Source: Streptococcus parasanguinis
Lineage (GTDB): Bacteria; Bacillota; Bacilli; Lactobacillales; Streptococcaceae
Direction: 5' to 3'
DNA: 32,156 nt
NCBI GenBank assembly: GCA_018377375.1
Contig: JAGZZN010000017.1
Location: forward strand, 1 to 32,156
Each line of letters starts with the position of its first letter. The first letter of the stretch is position 1. The notes under the pieces are model-generated. The model ran no database searches. It was not told the origin of the DNA and saw only the letters and a list, made by a program, of their open reading frames with translations. The translations under genes were made by a program, and so were the position numbers. Positions 13,280-22,049 of the stretch are shown piece after piece.

Positions 13280-13755
13280 CGAATGATCTCCGCAATTTCT
13301 TCAGGTGTTTTGTCCTCAACATCCACAATATGGGTAGCAATATCCTCATACAAAGGCAAACGTCCTTCAAAAATCTTCTTGAATTCTTCTTTGGTGTGGT
13401 TTAAAAAGAGGGGGCGTTGCATAGCTTTGTCATTTTGAATGCGGCTGTACAAGGTTTCAAAATCTACCCGCAAATAAATGTTGTGAGGATTTTTTTCCAA
13501 GAGCGCACGGTTATGAGGATTGACGACAATCCCGCCACCAGGGGAAATAATGGCTGCCTCGTTTTCCAATAAACGTTCCAGCATTTCAGCCTCGCGGCGA
13601 CGAAAGGCAGCTTCTCCTTTCACTGCGAAATAGTCATTGATCGACATGCCGATCTCTTTAACAATTAATTCATCCATATCATGGAATTTTGGATCAAGAA
13701 TCCGACCAACAGTCGTTTTTCCAGCTCCCATAAAACCAAGTAAAATTTTAGCCAT
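13270..13755 (-). CDS. aroK: Shikimate kinase
   Basis: A 161-residue P-loop kinase that phosphorylates shikimate with ATP. The Walker A is GFMGAGKTT. DMDELI supplies the substrate-binding aspartate, the FRRREAE stretch the arginine, and ISPGGGIV the glycine-rich Walker B region. It is somewhat shorter than E. coli AroK between the P-loop and DMD, as in other streptococci. ATG 13755 (MAKILLG) is used; the longer frame upstream only reads into aroA in another phase. It overlaps aroA by 8 bases and pheA by 10, showing translational coupling. Confidence 0.94.
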   Translation of the reverse strand: MAKILLGFMGAGKTTVGRILDPKFHDMDELIVKEIGMSINDYFAVKGEAAFRRREAEMLERLLENEAAIISPGGGIVVNPHNRALLEKNPHNIYLRVDFETLYSRIQNDKAMQRPLFLNHTKEEFKKIFEGRLPLYEDIATHIVDVEDKTPEEIAEIIRCL

Positions 13756-15031
13756 GCAGTAAGGTCTCCAAATCTTCAAAAAAGCTAGGGTAACTGGTGT
13801 TGATGGCCTCTGCTCGATCCAGCACCACACTTCCATCTCTCACCAATAAGGCAGCAATGCCAGCCATCATCCCAATCCGGTGATCTCCAAAGGTCTCTAG
13901 GTCTGCTCCATGTAGAGGAGTCGGTCCAGTGATGATCATGCCGTCTTCCGTTGGCACGACATTGGCTCCCATAGCATTGAGACTATCTGCTACGACCTGG
14001 ATGCGGTCCGTTTCTTTCACACGAAGCTCTTCAGCATCCGCAATCACGGTCTGACCATTTGCTTGTGTCGCTAGTAAAGCAATAATCGGCAATTCATCAA
14101 TCAAGCGTGGAATCAACTCCCCATCAATCCGAATCCCTTTTAAGGACGAAGTCTTGACAGTGAGACTCGCAGAGACCGCTTTTTCATCGCGATCGTCAAT
14201 GGTGAGATCTCCCCCCATTTCCTGGATCACATCGAGAATCCCTGTCCGCGTTTGGTTGATGCCAACATTTTCAATCTTGATCACACTCTCTGGAAGAATG
14301 AGGCCAGCCACTAACCAAAAGGCCGCACTGGAAATATCTCCAGGAACAATGACTGTTTGACCTTGGAACTCTTGTCCACCCTGGATGTGGATAGTTTTTC
14401 CGTCTACCTGGATCTCCCCACCAAATTGGCGAATCATATCCTCTGTATGGTCACGGGTCTTTTCCTTCTCGATAATCGTCGATTTACCCTCAGCCTGTAG
14501 AGCAGCAAAGATGAGAGCCGACTTGACTTGAGCCGATGCGACTGGCAAACGGTAATGAATCGGTTGTAGCTGATGGGTTCCTTTTTCATGCAAAGGCGGG
14601 CAATCGCGCTCCCCCTGACCAGCAATCTCTACTCCCATCTGACGCAGTGGAATCGCTACACGATCCATGGGCCGTTTGGAAAGACTATCATCTCCAACCA
14701 TGGCCACTGCAAAATCCTGACCTGCTAGGACACCTGAAATCAAACGTATAGACGTTCCTGAATTGCCCATATCAAGGGGAGCGGTCGGAGCTTGAAGACC
14801 TTGAAAGCCTACCCCTTGAATCCGAATCACATCCCCGTCATCTTGGATGGAGACTCCTAAATCTCGAAACACCTGGATGGTAGAAAGCACATCTTCGCCT
14901 CGCAAGATATCATAGACCTTGGTTTCGCCCTTTGCAAGACTTCCAAAAATAATGGATCGGTGACTGATGGATTTGTCACCAGGGACTCGAATGGTTCCCT
15001 TTAGACCCTTGCTATTGGTTCTTAATTTCAT
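13748..15031 (-). CDS. aroA: 3-phosphoshikimate 1-carboxyvinyltransferase (EPSP synthase)
   Basis: A 427-residue enzyme, the usual streptococcal length, joining shikimate-3-phosphate and PEP. It shows GDKSISHRS at the N-terminus, NSGTSIRLISG, SKRPMDRV, PIIALLA and KETDRI in the C-terminal half, and GDHRIGM near the end. ATG 15031 is selected: GGAG lies seven bases before it and known relatives begin MKLxTN; two upstream in-frame ATGs (15037, 15058) lack this. Its own promoter is at 15059-15087, so aroA-aroK-pheA-lytR form a unit separate from the other aromatic genes. The PEP-site PGDKSISHR sequence alone does not settle the glyphosate sensitivity class. Confidence 0.96.
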   Translation of the reverse strand: MKLRTNSKGLKGTIRVPGDKSISHRSIIFGSLAKGETKVYDILRGEDVLSTIQVFRDLGVSIQDDGDVIRIQGVGFQGLQAPTAPLDMGNSGTSIRLISGVLAGQDFAVAMVGDDSLSKRPMDRVAIPLRQMGVEIAGQGERDCPPLHEKGTHQLQPIHYRLPVASAQVKSALIFAALQAEGKSTIIEKEKTRDHTEDMIRQFGGEIQVDGKTIHIQGGQEFQGQTVIVPGDISSAAFWLVAGLILPESVIKIENVGINQTRTGILDVIQEMGGDLTIDDRDEKAVSASLTVKTSSLKGIRIDGELIPRLIDELPIIALLATQANGQTVIADAEELRVKETDRIQVVADSLNAMGANVVPTEDGMIITGPTPLHGADLETFGDHRIGMMAGIAALLVRDGSVVLDRAEAINTSYPSFFEDLETLLHG

Positions 15032-15058
15032 TGCCATCTCCAGAGTGCTTTTCCACAT

Positions 15059-15087
15059 ATTCTATCATAAATAGGACATGAATTCAA
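15059..15087 (-). promoter_or_regulatory. Promoter of aroA-aroK-pheA-lytR
   Basis: On the minus strand TTGAAT (15087-15082), 17 bases, then TAGAAT (15064-15059) preceded by TGA, an extended -10. It gives a leader of about 20 bases containing the aroA ribosome site. I see no T-box or attenuator, so aromatic amino acid control is not evident here. Confidence 0.65.
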
Positions 15088-15168
15088 TTTTTGATCAAAA
15101 ATTTGGAACAAAAAACGAATGTTTCCTAGTTTTTTTGAGCCTCTTTTCTTCTACTGGCGAACGAAAAT

Positions 15169-15194
15169 ACCAGAGTCGAAATGACAACTCTGGT
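15169..15194 (-). terminator. Terminator of ylbF
   Basis: ACCAGAGT and ACTCTGGT form a perfect 8-bp stem around a 10-base loop, and ATTTTCG follows on the minus strand. It starts about eight bases after the ylbF stop and separates that gene from aroA. Confidence 0.7.
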
Positions 15195-15202
15195 AGAAAT
15201 TT

Positions 15203-15541
15203 CTACTTGTATAAATCTTGAATCGGCTCAAAGATGATCTTTTCAAGATCTGCAAGATAAATAGACAATTGTTGTTGTTTGGTGAAAAATTCATTCACAA
15301 TCGGACTTGCTTGGATTTTTTCCATATAGTCCTTCATTTCTTGTTGCACAGCTTCTGTTGGAAGTTGACCGGATTGCATCAAGCCTTGCAATTGATTTTG
15401 GAAAGCGACGTATTCTTCAAACAGCGTTTTCGCTTCTGGATTTGCTTCGATCGCTTGCTTGCTTTCTACGACAGCCTTATATTCAGGAAGGTCTCGTAGA
15501 GTCCGAGAGAGTTCGTTTGCTACATCATAAATATTTGCCAT
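15203..15541 (-). CDS. ylbF: YlbF/YmcA-family protein
   Basis: 112 residues, all helical, of the YlbF/YmcA (Com_YlbF) family; a start like MANIYDVANELSRTL is typical for streptococci. In Bacillus, YlbF, YmcA and YaaT form a complex that directs RNase Y to certain mRNAs; a similar role here is inferred. Glutamine- and glutamate-rich helices (QNQLQGLMQSGQLPTEAVQQ) suggest coiled packing. It lies between tyrA and aroA but has its own -10 (15574-15579), AAAGGAG ribosome site and terminator, so it is probably transcribed alone. Confidence 0.85.
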   Translation of the reverse strand: MANIYDVANELSRTLRDLPEYKAVVESKQAIEANPEAKTLFEEYVAFQNQLQGLMQSGQLPTEAVQQEMKDYMEKIQASPIVNEFFTKQQQLSIYLADLEKIIFEPIQDLYK

Positions 15542-15573
15542 TTTCTAGGCTCCTTTACTGATAAGATACTTCT

Positions 15574-15579
15574 ATTATA
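15574..15579 (-). promoter_or_regulatory. -10 box of ylbF
   Basis: TATAAT lies on the minus strand 32 bases before the ylbF start, with TAGGAA 17 bases further upstream as a weak -35. The perfect -10 and the terminator downstream support a single-gene transcript. Confidence 0.45.
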
Positions 15580-15641
15580 CTGCTTTTCCTTCAATATTCC
15601 TAAAATGAAGCAGGTTTTTTGATGCAAATCCTTCTTTAGAC

Positions 15642-16748
15642 CTAGCGAGCAAGGACAGTATAAGACGTCGCCTGGCTGATCATTGTTTGGGCTCGCTCTT
15701 GATCCTCTAAATTTTTAAAGGTCAGCTGCAAAATCCCGTGGATATCTTCCCGATTCTCTTCATTGATGTGAATATTAACCAAGGAAATCCCTTGTAGGAG
15801 TTGTAAGATTTCGAGGATCACACCTTCCTGATCGGGGACATCGATAAAGAGATCATAGGCACTATCGCGTCCAGCACGCTGATGGATCTGCATTTCTTTT
15901 CGGTGCTTCCGCCCTTCATGGAAAAAGGTCCAAATAGCCTCTTCATTATCTGCTTGAATAGTCTCAGCCACCTGATCCAAACGCTCTTTGAAATCTGCAA
16001 TCCGCTCTAATATCGCTTGAGGGTTGGACAAGAGAATAGAAGTCCACATGCCTGGCTCACTTTCCGCAATCCGTGTCATATCCCGAAAGCCACCAGCCGC
16101 AAAACGACGGGTCATTTCATGCTCTTCCCCATAAGCTACAGCCTGCTCGACCAGAGTCGAGGCTAAAATATGAGGAAAATGGCTGATCTGGGAAGTCACC
16201 CGATCGTGTTCCTCGGCGTCGATTTCAATAAATCGGGATCCCAATCCACTCAAAAGCTCTTTCAACTCTTCCATGGCACCTCTTCTAGTCAAGCTGGAAG
16301 GAGTAAAAATATAATAGGCATTTTCAAATAAGGTTGCATCCGCTGCTGCTGCACCTGTCTTATGACTACCAGCCATGGGATGCCCTCCCACAAAACGTAC
16401 AGCCTTATCTTTAAATACCTTTTCAGCTTGTGCGACAATTTCTGACTTGGTAGAGCCTGCATCTGTCACTAGTACCTGGTCTTTCAAATTCAGACCAGCT
16501 AAGATTTCTAAGTAAGACTTGGTTTGCTTGATGGGAAGGGCCAAAATAATGATATCTGCTAAAGGGGCAAAGGCTGCGAAATCATCCGTCACCTGATCCA
16601 CCATTCCTCTTTCAAGGGCGATGGTTCGAGAGGCTTCACTACGATTGTACCCAAGAATGGTCACATGTGGGTGGGCCCTCTTAATGCCCAGCGCGAGGGA
16701 TGCACCAATCAAGCCCAACCCTGCAATAAAAACAACTTTCTTCTCCAA
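15642..16748 (-). CDS. tyrA: Prephenate dehydrogenase
   Basis: This NAD(P)-dependent enzyme makes 4-hydroxyphenylpyruvate for tyrosine. The Rossmann motif GLGLIG is at 10-15. HPMAGSHKTGA and TSQISHFPHILASTL carry catalytic and substrate residues, and a C-terminal ACT domain (~295-368; VNIHINEENREDIHGIL) suggests feedback control. I use TTG 16748 (MEKKVVFIAG), which gives 368 residues, the streptococcal length. The only upstream ATG (16799) lies inside aroC and would add 17 unrelated residues. TTG is an uncommon start and AGAGAAAGAG serves as a weak ribosome site, so translation may depend on coupling to aroC 16 bases upstream. Confidence 0.92.
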   Translation of the reverse strand: MEKKVVFIAGLGLIGASLALGIKRAHPHVTILGYNRSEASRTIALERGMVDQVTDDFAAFAPLADIIILALPIKQTKSYLEILAGLNLKDQVLVTDAGSTKSEIVAQAEKVFKDKAVRFVGGHPMAGSHKTGAAAADATLFENAYYIFTPSSLTRRGAMEELKELLSGLGSRFIEIDAEEHDRVTSQISHFPHILASTLVEQAVAYGEEHEMTRRFAAGGFRDMTRIAESEPGMWTSILLSNPQAILERIADFKERLDQVAETIQADNEEAIWTFFHEGRKHRKEMQIHQRAGRDSAYDLFIDVPDQEGVILEILQLLQGISLVNIHINEENREDIHGILQLTFKNLEDQERAQTMISQATSYTVLAR

Positions 16749-16764
16749 AGGAAAACTCTTTCTC

Positions 16765-17931
16765 TTAAAAATTCTTCGTAAAGTCCCGATGCTTAGCAAC
16801 GGCTTCTTTCAATTCTTCCAAGTTATCGGATGAGAATTTCTCAAGCACTTCTGTAGCAAGGACTGTTGCGACCACTGCTTCCATTACCACACCTGCAGCT
16901 GGCAAAGCCGTTGGATCGCTGCGCTCAACTGTTGCCTTATATGGCTCATGGGTTTCAATATCCACACTCATCAAAGGTTTGTAGAGGGTCGGAATAGGCT
17001 TCATGACGCCACGAACCAGAATGGGCTCACCATTGGTCATGCCCCCTTCAAAACCACCAAGATTATTGGTGCGACGGGTATAGCCAGTGTCCTGAGACCA
17101 GATGATTTCATCCATGACTTGACTACCTTTTAGGCGACCTGCGTTAAACCCAAGACCAAACTCCACTCCCTTAAAGGCATTGATAGAGACCACCCCTTGA
17201 GCGATTTTGGCATCCAATTTCTTGTCCCATTGCACATAGGATCCTAGTCCAACAGGCACACCACCAACCAAGGTTTCCACAATTCCCCCGATAGTATCGC
17301 CATCTTTTTTCACTTGGTCAATGTAGGCCTTAACGGCTTCTTCTTGTTCTGGCACAACGATCGAAACTTCCGACTGACTTGCCTTTTCCTTGATTTCTGA
17401 AATGGTTAGATTCTCGGGAATTGCAATCTCGATTCCCCCAAAATTAACAATGTGGCTGGCTACTTCAACGCCGATCTCTTCTAAAATCCGTTTAGCAACT
17501 GCACCAACGGCTACACGCATGGTTGTCTCACGGGCAGAAGAACGCTCTAAGGAATTACGAAGATCGTCAAAACGGTATTTGATTCCTCCGACTAGATCAG
17601 CATGACCAGGACGTGGCTTGGTGATCTTACGTAAATTTTTCTTTTTCTCTTCGACCGGTGCTACATTCATGATCTCCAGCCATTTTTGGTGATCCAGATT
17701 GGTCACATTCAGAGTAATCGGACCTCCCATGGTCAAGCCATGACGGACCCCTGATGTGATCTCGACACGGTCACTCTCGATTTTCATCCGAGCACCGCGA
17801 CCATAGCCACCTTGTCGGCGTTTGAGCTCTTTATTAATATCCTCTTCAGATAAAGGAAGGCCTGCCGGAACCCCCTCGATGATGGCTGTTAGTCGAGGTC
17901 CATGGGACTCTCCTGCTGTTAAATATCTCAT
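16765..17931 (-). CDS. aroC: Chorismate synthase
   Basis: A 388-residue FMN-dependent enzyme making chorismate from EPSP. It starts MRYLTAGESHGPRLTAIIEG, the canonical N-terminus. The loop GGYGRGARMKIESD is present, as are RPGHADLVGGIKY, the RSSARETTMRVAVGA stretch and the FEGGMTNGEPI motif. It lies 6 bases after aroB and 16 before tyrA in the same unit. FMN must be reduced by another enzyme not found here. Confidence 0.96.
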   Translation of the reverse strand: MRYLTAGESHGPRLTAIIEGVPAGLPLSEEDINKELKRRQGGYGRGARMKIESDRVEITSGVRHGLTMGGPITLNVTNLDHQKWLEIMNVAPVEEKKKNLRKITKPRPGHADLVGGIKYRFDDLRNSLERSSARETTMRVAVGAVAKRILEEIGVEVASHIVNFGGIEIAIPENLTISEIKEKASQSEVSIVVPEQEEAVKAYIDQVKKDGDTIGGIVETLVGGVPVGLGSYVQWDKKLDAKIAQGVVSINAFKGVEFGLGFNAGRLKGSQVMDEIIWSQDTGYTRRTNNLGGFEGGMTNGEPILVRGVMKPIPTLYKPLMSVDIETHEPYKATVERSDPTALPAAGVVMEAVVATVLATEVLEKFSSDNLEELKEAVAKHRDFTKNF

Positions 17932-17937
17932 ACGACC

Positions 17938-19011
17938 TTATTCCTTCCTTTCTAAAAAGTCCTTCATTTCTTGAAGAGGGATTTGATGAATCGCAGCTTT
18001 CCCCAACTCTGGAACAATCACCAATTTCAAGCTAGTTCCACGCGCTTTTTTGTCATGGGTCAAGGCTTGATAAAGGGCTTCTTTATCCCAGTTCTCATAG
18101 GTCACCGGAAGGCCAAATTTCCGGCACATTTCTTCGATTTTTTGAGTGATTCCTTTTGGCATCAAGCTCTTTTCTTCTGCAACTCGGGAAAGCTGCACCA
18201 TACCCATACTGACGGCTTCTCCATGCATGACCTGCCCATAGCCTGCTGTCGCTTCAATTGCATGTCCAATAGTATGCCCAAAATTGAGATACAGTCGAAT
18301 ACCATTGTCCAACTCATCTGCCACAACATGGTCTCGCTTGACCAGGCAGGAATGGGAAATGATGCTCTCTGCATGCTCTAAAATACTCTGGACAGAACCA
18401 TCCATGGCTTCCAATTCTTCCCAAAGTTCCGTATCTTGGATGAGGCCGTACTTGATGACTTCACCCATCCCCTCGATCAATTCACGTTGCCCCAAAGTGC
18501 TCAACACTTCAGGATCAATAAACACACCATCTGGTTGAGCAAAGGTCCCTACCATGTTTTTGGCAAGTGCTGTGTTGACTCCAGTCTTTCCCCCGATAGA
18601 AGAATCCACCTGTGCGGTCAAGCTAGTCGGGATCTGAACAAAGGAAATTCCCCGCATATAGGTCGAGGCAGCAAAACCAGCCAAATCACCAACTACGCCA
18701 CCCCCAAGAGCAACGATTCCATCACTGCGCGTCATGCTCTGGGTAGCTAGAAAGTCATAGACTTTTGAAACAGTGGTTAGATTCTTACTGGCTTCCCCTT
18801 GAAGAAACTCAAAGCGCACCACTTGAAAACCAGCTTTCTCAAGGCTCTTCTCTACGATAGAGGCATATAGCTTAGCCACGCGGTTATCGGAAATAATCGC
18901 GACTTTTTTATCACCCCAAAGAGTGCGCAACCAGTCTCCAACCTGGTTGAGACCACCTCTTTCAATCACAATATCATAGGATTGTCCTGGAATAGGTACC
19001 GATACGTTCAT
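17938..19011 (-). CDS. aroB: 3-dehydroquinate synthase
   Basis: A 357-residue NAD- and metal-dependent enzyme that cyclises DAHP. Motifs are GGGVVGDLAGFAASTYMRG and TSLTAQVDSSIGGKTGVN, then NFGHTIGHAIEA with metal-binding histidines and HGEAVSMGM. ATG 19011 is chosen for its AAGGAG seven bases upstream; the frame extends 22 codons further without a ribosome site. A promoter-like sequence (19043-19071) precedes it, so aroB-aroC-tyrA may be transcribed both alone and from rlmI. Confidence 0.95.
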   Translation of the reverse strand: MNVSVPIPGQSYDIVIERGGLNQVGDWLRTLWGDKKVAIISDNRVAKLYASIVEKSLEKAGFQVVRFEFLQGEASKNLTTVSKVYDFLATQSMTRSDGIVALGGGVVGDLAGFAASTYMRGISFVQIPTSLTAQVDSSIGGKTGVNTALAKNMVGTFAQPDGVFIDPEVLSTLGQRELIEGMGEVIKYGLIQDTELWEELEAMDGSVQSILEHAESIISHSCLVKRDHVVADELDNGIRLYLNFGHTIGHAIEATAGYGQVMHGEAVSMGMVQLSRVAEEKSLMPKGITQKIEEMCRKFGLPVTYENWDKEALYQALTHDKKARGTSLKLVIVPELGKAAIHQIPLQEMKDFLERKE

Positions 19012-19042
19012 AGGAATCTCCTTCACGTTTTTCTTTGATTCT

Positions 19043-19071
19043 ATCTTATCATGAAATAAGGCACATGTCTC
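19043..19071 (-). promoter_or_regulatory. Possible aroB promoter
   Basis: On the minus strand GAGACA (19071-19066), 17 bases, then TGATAAGAT (extended -10; hexamer 19048-19043). It lies between the aroE-aroB hairpin and the aroB start, about 31 bases upstream of the ATG. Confidence 0.45.
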
Positions 19072-19084
19072 AATCAAAATGAAA

Positions 19085-19138
19085 AAGAGACTAGAGCAAG
19101 ACTGTTTTTTTTAAAATCAGTTCTTGTTCTAATCTCTT
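19085..19138 (-). terminator. Long imperfect hairpin between aroE and aroB
   Basis: On the minus strand AAGAGATTAGAACAAGAACTG pairs, with few mismatches, with CAGTCTTGCTCTAGTCTCTT across an A-rich loop, and TTTCATTTTG follows. It resembles the dispersed streptococcal terminator-like repeat also seen at 32063-32088. It may partly terminate transcripts from rlmI-aroD-aroE. Confidence 0.6.
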
Positions 19139-19173
19139 AAAGCTTTTTCAATAGGAAAAGGTAAAACCCTCTC

Positions 19174-20046
19174 TTAGTCACATACAAATTGGCGATATTC
19201 TGTTGTCAATGCTTCCCATACAGACTCTGTAGGAAATACTTTCCCAGTCATTAATTCAAAGGCTGCTTCAGCTTGATAAAAGAGCATTCCCAGCCCATTT
19301 ACCCTCTGGTTTCCTTGATTCACTGCTAATTGCAGAAAGGGGGTCACTGCCGGATAGTAGGCCATCTCTACGATTAAGGCATGTAGGGGAAAGGTCAAGT
19401 GACTCGCTATCGGAAGAGACTGCCCATCCATCCCAACACCAGTGGCATTTAAGATGAGATCGGCTTGATTAAAAGAGTTTTGAACTTCTTCATCTTTCTC
19501 AATCGCATACAATTCTATCATGAAATCAAAGGCATCTTCTAGCAACTGAACCTTGGAACGATAATGAACTAATCTCTCCTCTCTCACAAAGACAAGGATA
19601 CGTTTCACTCCTAGATGAATCGCCTGTGCAATAATCGCTAAAGCTGCACCACCTGCACCTAAGAGAACCATTGTTTTTCCCTTAATAGAGAAAGCAGGAG
19701 GTAAACTACGAAAGAAACCAATCCCATCCGTATTGTAGCCTTTAAGCTTGCCATCACGGTGAACGATGGTATTGACAGAGCCAATTTTTCGAGCCATCTC
19801 ATCCACTTCATCTAAATAAGGAAAAACCTTCTGCTTGTAGGGCATGGAGATATTGGCCCCAATCATATCCAACTTACGAATTTGGCTGATGGTGCTTTCT
19901 AGGTCTTCTTCAGCAATATCCCAAGCTAGATAAGCAGCATTGGTCGCTGTTAATTCATAAGCTAGATTATGGATGAAAGGAGAAATACTATGACGAATGG
20001 GATGGGCAATGACCGCTGCCATCCGAGTATATCCGTCAATCTTCAT
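19174..20046 (-). CDS. aroE: Shikimate dehydrogenase
   Basis: A 290-residue NADPH enzyme that reduces 3-dehydroshikimate. The substrate half has HPIRHSISPFIHN and NISMPYKQKVFPYLDE with the catalytic Lys. The NADP half has VLLGAGGAALAI (GxGGxxxA). YNTDGIGF and the C-terminal GLGMLFYQAEAAFELMTG complete the pattern. It overlaps aroD by 11 bases. The residue set and the operon fit AroE rather than the YdiB or quinate-using paralogues. Confidence 0.94.
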   Translation of the reverse strand: MKIDGYTRMAAVIAHPIRHSISPFIHNLAYELTATNAAYLAWDIAEEDLESTISQIRKLDMIGANISMPYKQKVFPYLDEVDEMARKIGSVNTIVHRDGKLKGYNTDGIGFFRSLPPAFSIKGKTMVLLGAGGAALAIIAQAIHLGVKRILVFVREERLVHYRSKVQLLEDAFDFMIELYAIEKDEEVQNSFNQADLILNATGVGMDGQSLPIASHLTFPLHALIVEMAYYPAVTPFLQLAVNQGNQRVNGLGMLFYQAEAAFELMTGKVFPTESVWEALTTEYRQFVCD

Positions 20047-20713
20047 TTAATAACTCCCGAATTCTTCTCATATTTTCAAGAGGAATTTGACCTGGGGCGC
20101 TTTCATCTCCGACTCTAGCATAAGACCAGGAAGAGCCTGTCAAATCAGCTGTCAAGCGCGAAATCTTCCCGACCTTGCCCATGGAAATCGTTACATATTC
20201 TTGCTCAGGGTTCAGTGTCTTGAAACCACGCGTATAATTCATCAAGTCAAGAACATCTTGTTCATTGTGGGCCATAACGGATACCTTGACTAATTTTGGA
20301 GAAAAGCTGGTCAATTCCGATAAGATCTCCATCATATTTTCCGGAGTTTCTTGGAAATTGTGGTAGCTGAGAACAAGATTTGAAAATTCCAACATCTCTT
20401 CAAAGACGTCACGATGGCTATAAAACTCGAAATCGATATAATCCGGATGATAGATGGATTGAATATCTTTTAGAATCCCAACATATTCTTCATTAGTCAG
20501 CTCCATCCCTCCACCTTCAGCTCGAGTCCGCAGGGTGAATAAAATTTCGCGTCCAGCAAATTTCTCAAAAACTGCAGGAGCGACGGTTAAGATCTCGCTT
20601 TTTTCTAAAAAGTCCGCACGCCACTCAATAACATCTGCATCCTCGTAACGCGAACTATCTAGTTGTTGTGCCTCTTCTAAGGAGCGAGGCATAATCGAAA
20701 CAACTAACTTCAT
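20036..20713 (-). CDS. aroD: 3-dehydroquinate dehydratase, type I
   Basis: This 225-residue class I enzyme dehydrates 3-dehydroquinate through a Schiff base. The lysine is Lys143 in PKLVKVSVM and the general base His118 in LSYHNF. EWRADFLE at 30-37 and LFTLRTRAEGG are also conserved. Its ATG overlaps the rlmI stop by four bases, linking the aromatic genes to that methyltransferase. Confidence 0.95.
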   Translation of the reverse strand: MKLVVSIMPRSLEEAQQLDSSRYEDADVIEWRADFLEKSEILTVAPAVFEKFAGREILFTLRTRAEGGGMELTNEEYVGILKDIQSIYHPDYIDFEFYSHRDVFEEMLEFSNLVLSYHNFQETPENMMEILSELTSFSPKLVKVSVMAHNEQDVLDLMNYTRGFKTLNPEQEYVTISMGKVGKISRLTADLTGSSWSYARVGDESAPGQIPLENMRRIRELLNED

Positions 20714-21873
20714 ACATCCACCCTAATCGTAAATACTTTTAAGTAATTACTACTTTCTTCTTTCTTGTTCCATCGAAAATCTCCCGGAAGTCCGTATTCA
20801 GCTACATAGCGATGCTTACGGCCTTGAAATCCCTTTTCGATTTGTTTTTTAAATTTATCTTTGGTCACATTTGCCGCATTGGTACTGAGAATCAAGGTCC
20901 CACCTGGATTTAAAATCTCAAGAGCCTCGCTGACCAATCGATGATAATCTTTAGCGACTGAAAATGTCCGTTTTTTATTCCGCGCAAAGCTAGGCGGATC
21001 GAGCACGATCACATCATAGCTTAGGTCATGGCGTTTGGCATATTTGTAATAGTCAAAGACATCCATCACGACAAAACGATGAGCATCCAACGCCAAGCCA
21101 TTTGCCACAAAATGCGCTTCTGATAATTCTCTACTTCTCTTAGCCAGATCGACCGAAGTCGTCTCTACTGCTCCGCCCATGGCAGCCGCAACAGAAAAGG
21201 CCGCCGTATAAGAGAACATATTGAGCAAGGACTTGCCAGCAGCTAAGCCATCTACCAAGCTACCTCGAACTTCATGCTGATCCAAAAAGATTCCCGTCAT
21301 CAAGCCATCATTGAGAAAGACTTGGTAAGAAACTCCATTTTCAAGAATCAAAAATTCTTGCGGAGCTTCTTCTCCATAGACATGAGCCGATTCATAGTCC
21401 AAGCCTTTAAAGCGAATCTTTTCATAGCCGCCTCGGACTTCTGGAAAAGTCTCTTGAAAGGCCGCTAGAATGGTTTCCTTGATCTGAAATACAAAGGGAT
21501 TGTACCAAGAAAAGACAACAAACTCACCATACAAGTCAACCGTGAAGCCACCAAAACCATCTCCCTCTTGGTTAAAAAGACGAAAGGCAGTCGTCGTTTC
21601 ATCCGCATAATAAGAACGACGGTATTGCTTGGCTTTGATGAAAAGCTTTTTAAAAAAGTCTTGATCAAAAGCGACCGACTCTTGTGAAACAAACCATCCA
21701 ATCCCTTTATTTTGTTCAGATAAGTATCCGACCCCGAGGGATTGTCCATCTCCTGAAAGTAATTGAACCGCTTGATCCAAAGCAGGAAGTGAGTCAAAAT
21801 CTTGCTTTTCAAGAAGAGATTGCCCTTGTTTGATTTTTGTTGCGACTTGGCGACTGACTGTGAGTTTTTTCAT
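20710..21873 (-). CDS. rlmI: Class I SAM-dependent rRNA methyltransferase, RlmI/YwbD-like
   Basis: 387 residues: an N-terminal PUA-like domain (~1-75), an EEHEY-type middle and a Rossmann methyltransferase domain. The AdoMet motif is LLNMFSYTAAFSVAAAMGGA; DPPSFARNKKRTFSV is the DPPxF motif of cytosine-C5 methyltransferases. E. coli RlmI makes m5C1962 in 23S rRNA, so a 23S target is likely though not shown. It heads the rlmI-aroD-aroE unit. The start codon lies 7 bases from a perfect extended -10 and would be the first transcribed codon (see findings); the GAGGG just before it would then lie outside the RNA. Confidence 0.88.
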   Translation of the reverse strand: MKKLTVSRQVATKIKQGQSLLEKQDFDSLPALDQAVQLLSGDGQSLGVGYLSEQNKGIGWFVSQESVAFDQDFFKKLFIKAKQYRRSYYADETTTAFRLFNQEGDGFGGFTVDLYGEFVVFSWYNPFVFQIKETILAAFQETFPEVRGGYEKIRFKGLDYESAHVYGEEAPQEFLILENGVSYQVFLNDGLMTGIFLDQHEVRGSLVDGLAAGKSLLNMFSYTAAFSVAAAMGGAVETTSVDLAKRSRELSEAHFVANGLALDAHRFVVMDVFDYYKYAKRHDLSYDVIVLDPPSFARNKKRTFSVAKDYHRLVSEALEILNPGGTLILSTNAANVTKDKFKKQIEKGFQGRKHRYVAEYGLPGDFRWNKKEESSNYLKVFTIRVDV

Positions 21874-21880
21874 ACCCTCT

Positions 21881-21909
21881 ATTATAGCAAAAGTCTGCAG
21901 TTTTCACAA
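21881..21909 (-). promoter_or_regulatory. Promoter of rlmI-aroD-aroE
   Basis: On the minus strand TTGTGA (21909-21904), 17 bases, then TGCTATAAT (extended -10; hexamer 21886-21881). This is one of the best promoters in the window. Only seven bases separate the hexamer from the rlmI ATG. Confidence 0.8.
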
Positions 21910-22049
21910 AGAGAGGCTTTATTTACTGGAACTTTTTTTACCATTTTATCCTAGCTCTCATCATTTAGCTTCAAATGATATAAAATGCCGGATCTTTCTT
22001 ATTTCTTTCCTCTCCTTTACAGTCATTTTTTTCTTTCTCCATAAAATTG

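Noticed and set aside
13756..13836. 27-codon N-terminal extension of aroK
   Set aside because: It overlaps aroA out of frame and precedes the conserved MAKILLGFMG start.
15032..15058. Upstream ATGs of aroA
   Set aside because: The first is close to the predicted transcription start and lacks a ribosome site; ATG 15031 has GGAG at good distance and gives the family length of 427.
15542..15641. T-box or attenuator controlling tyrA/ylbF or the aromatic genes
   Set aside because: No T-box sequence, leader peptide or competing hairpins are visible in any leader of the aromatic genes.
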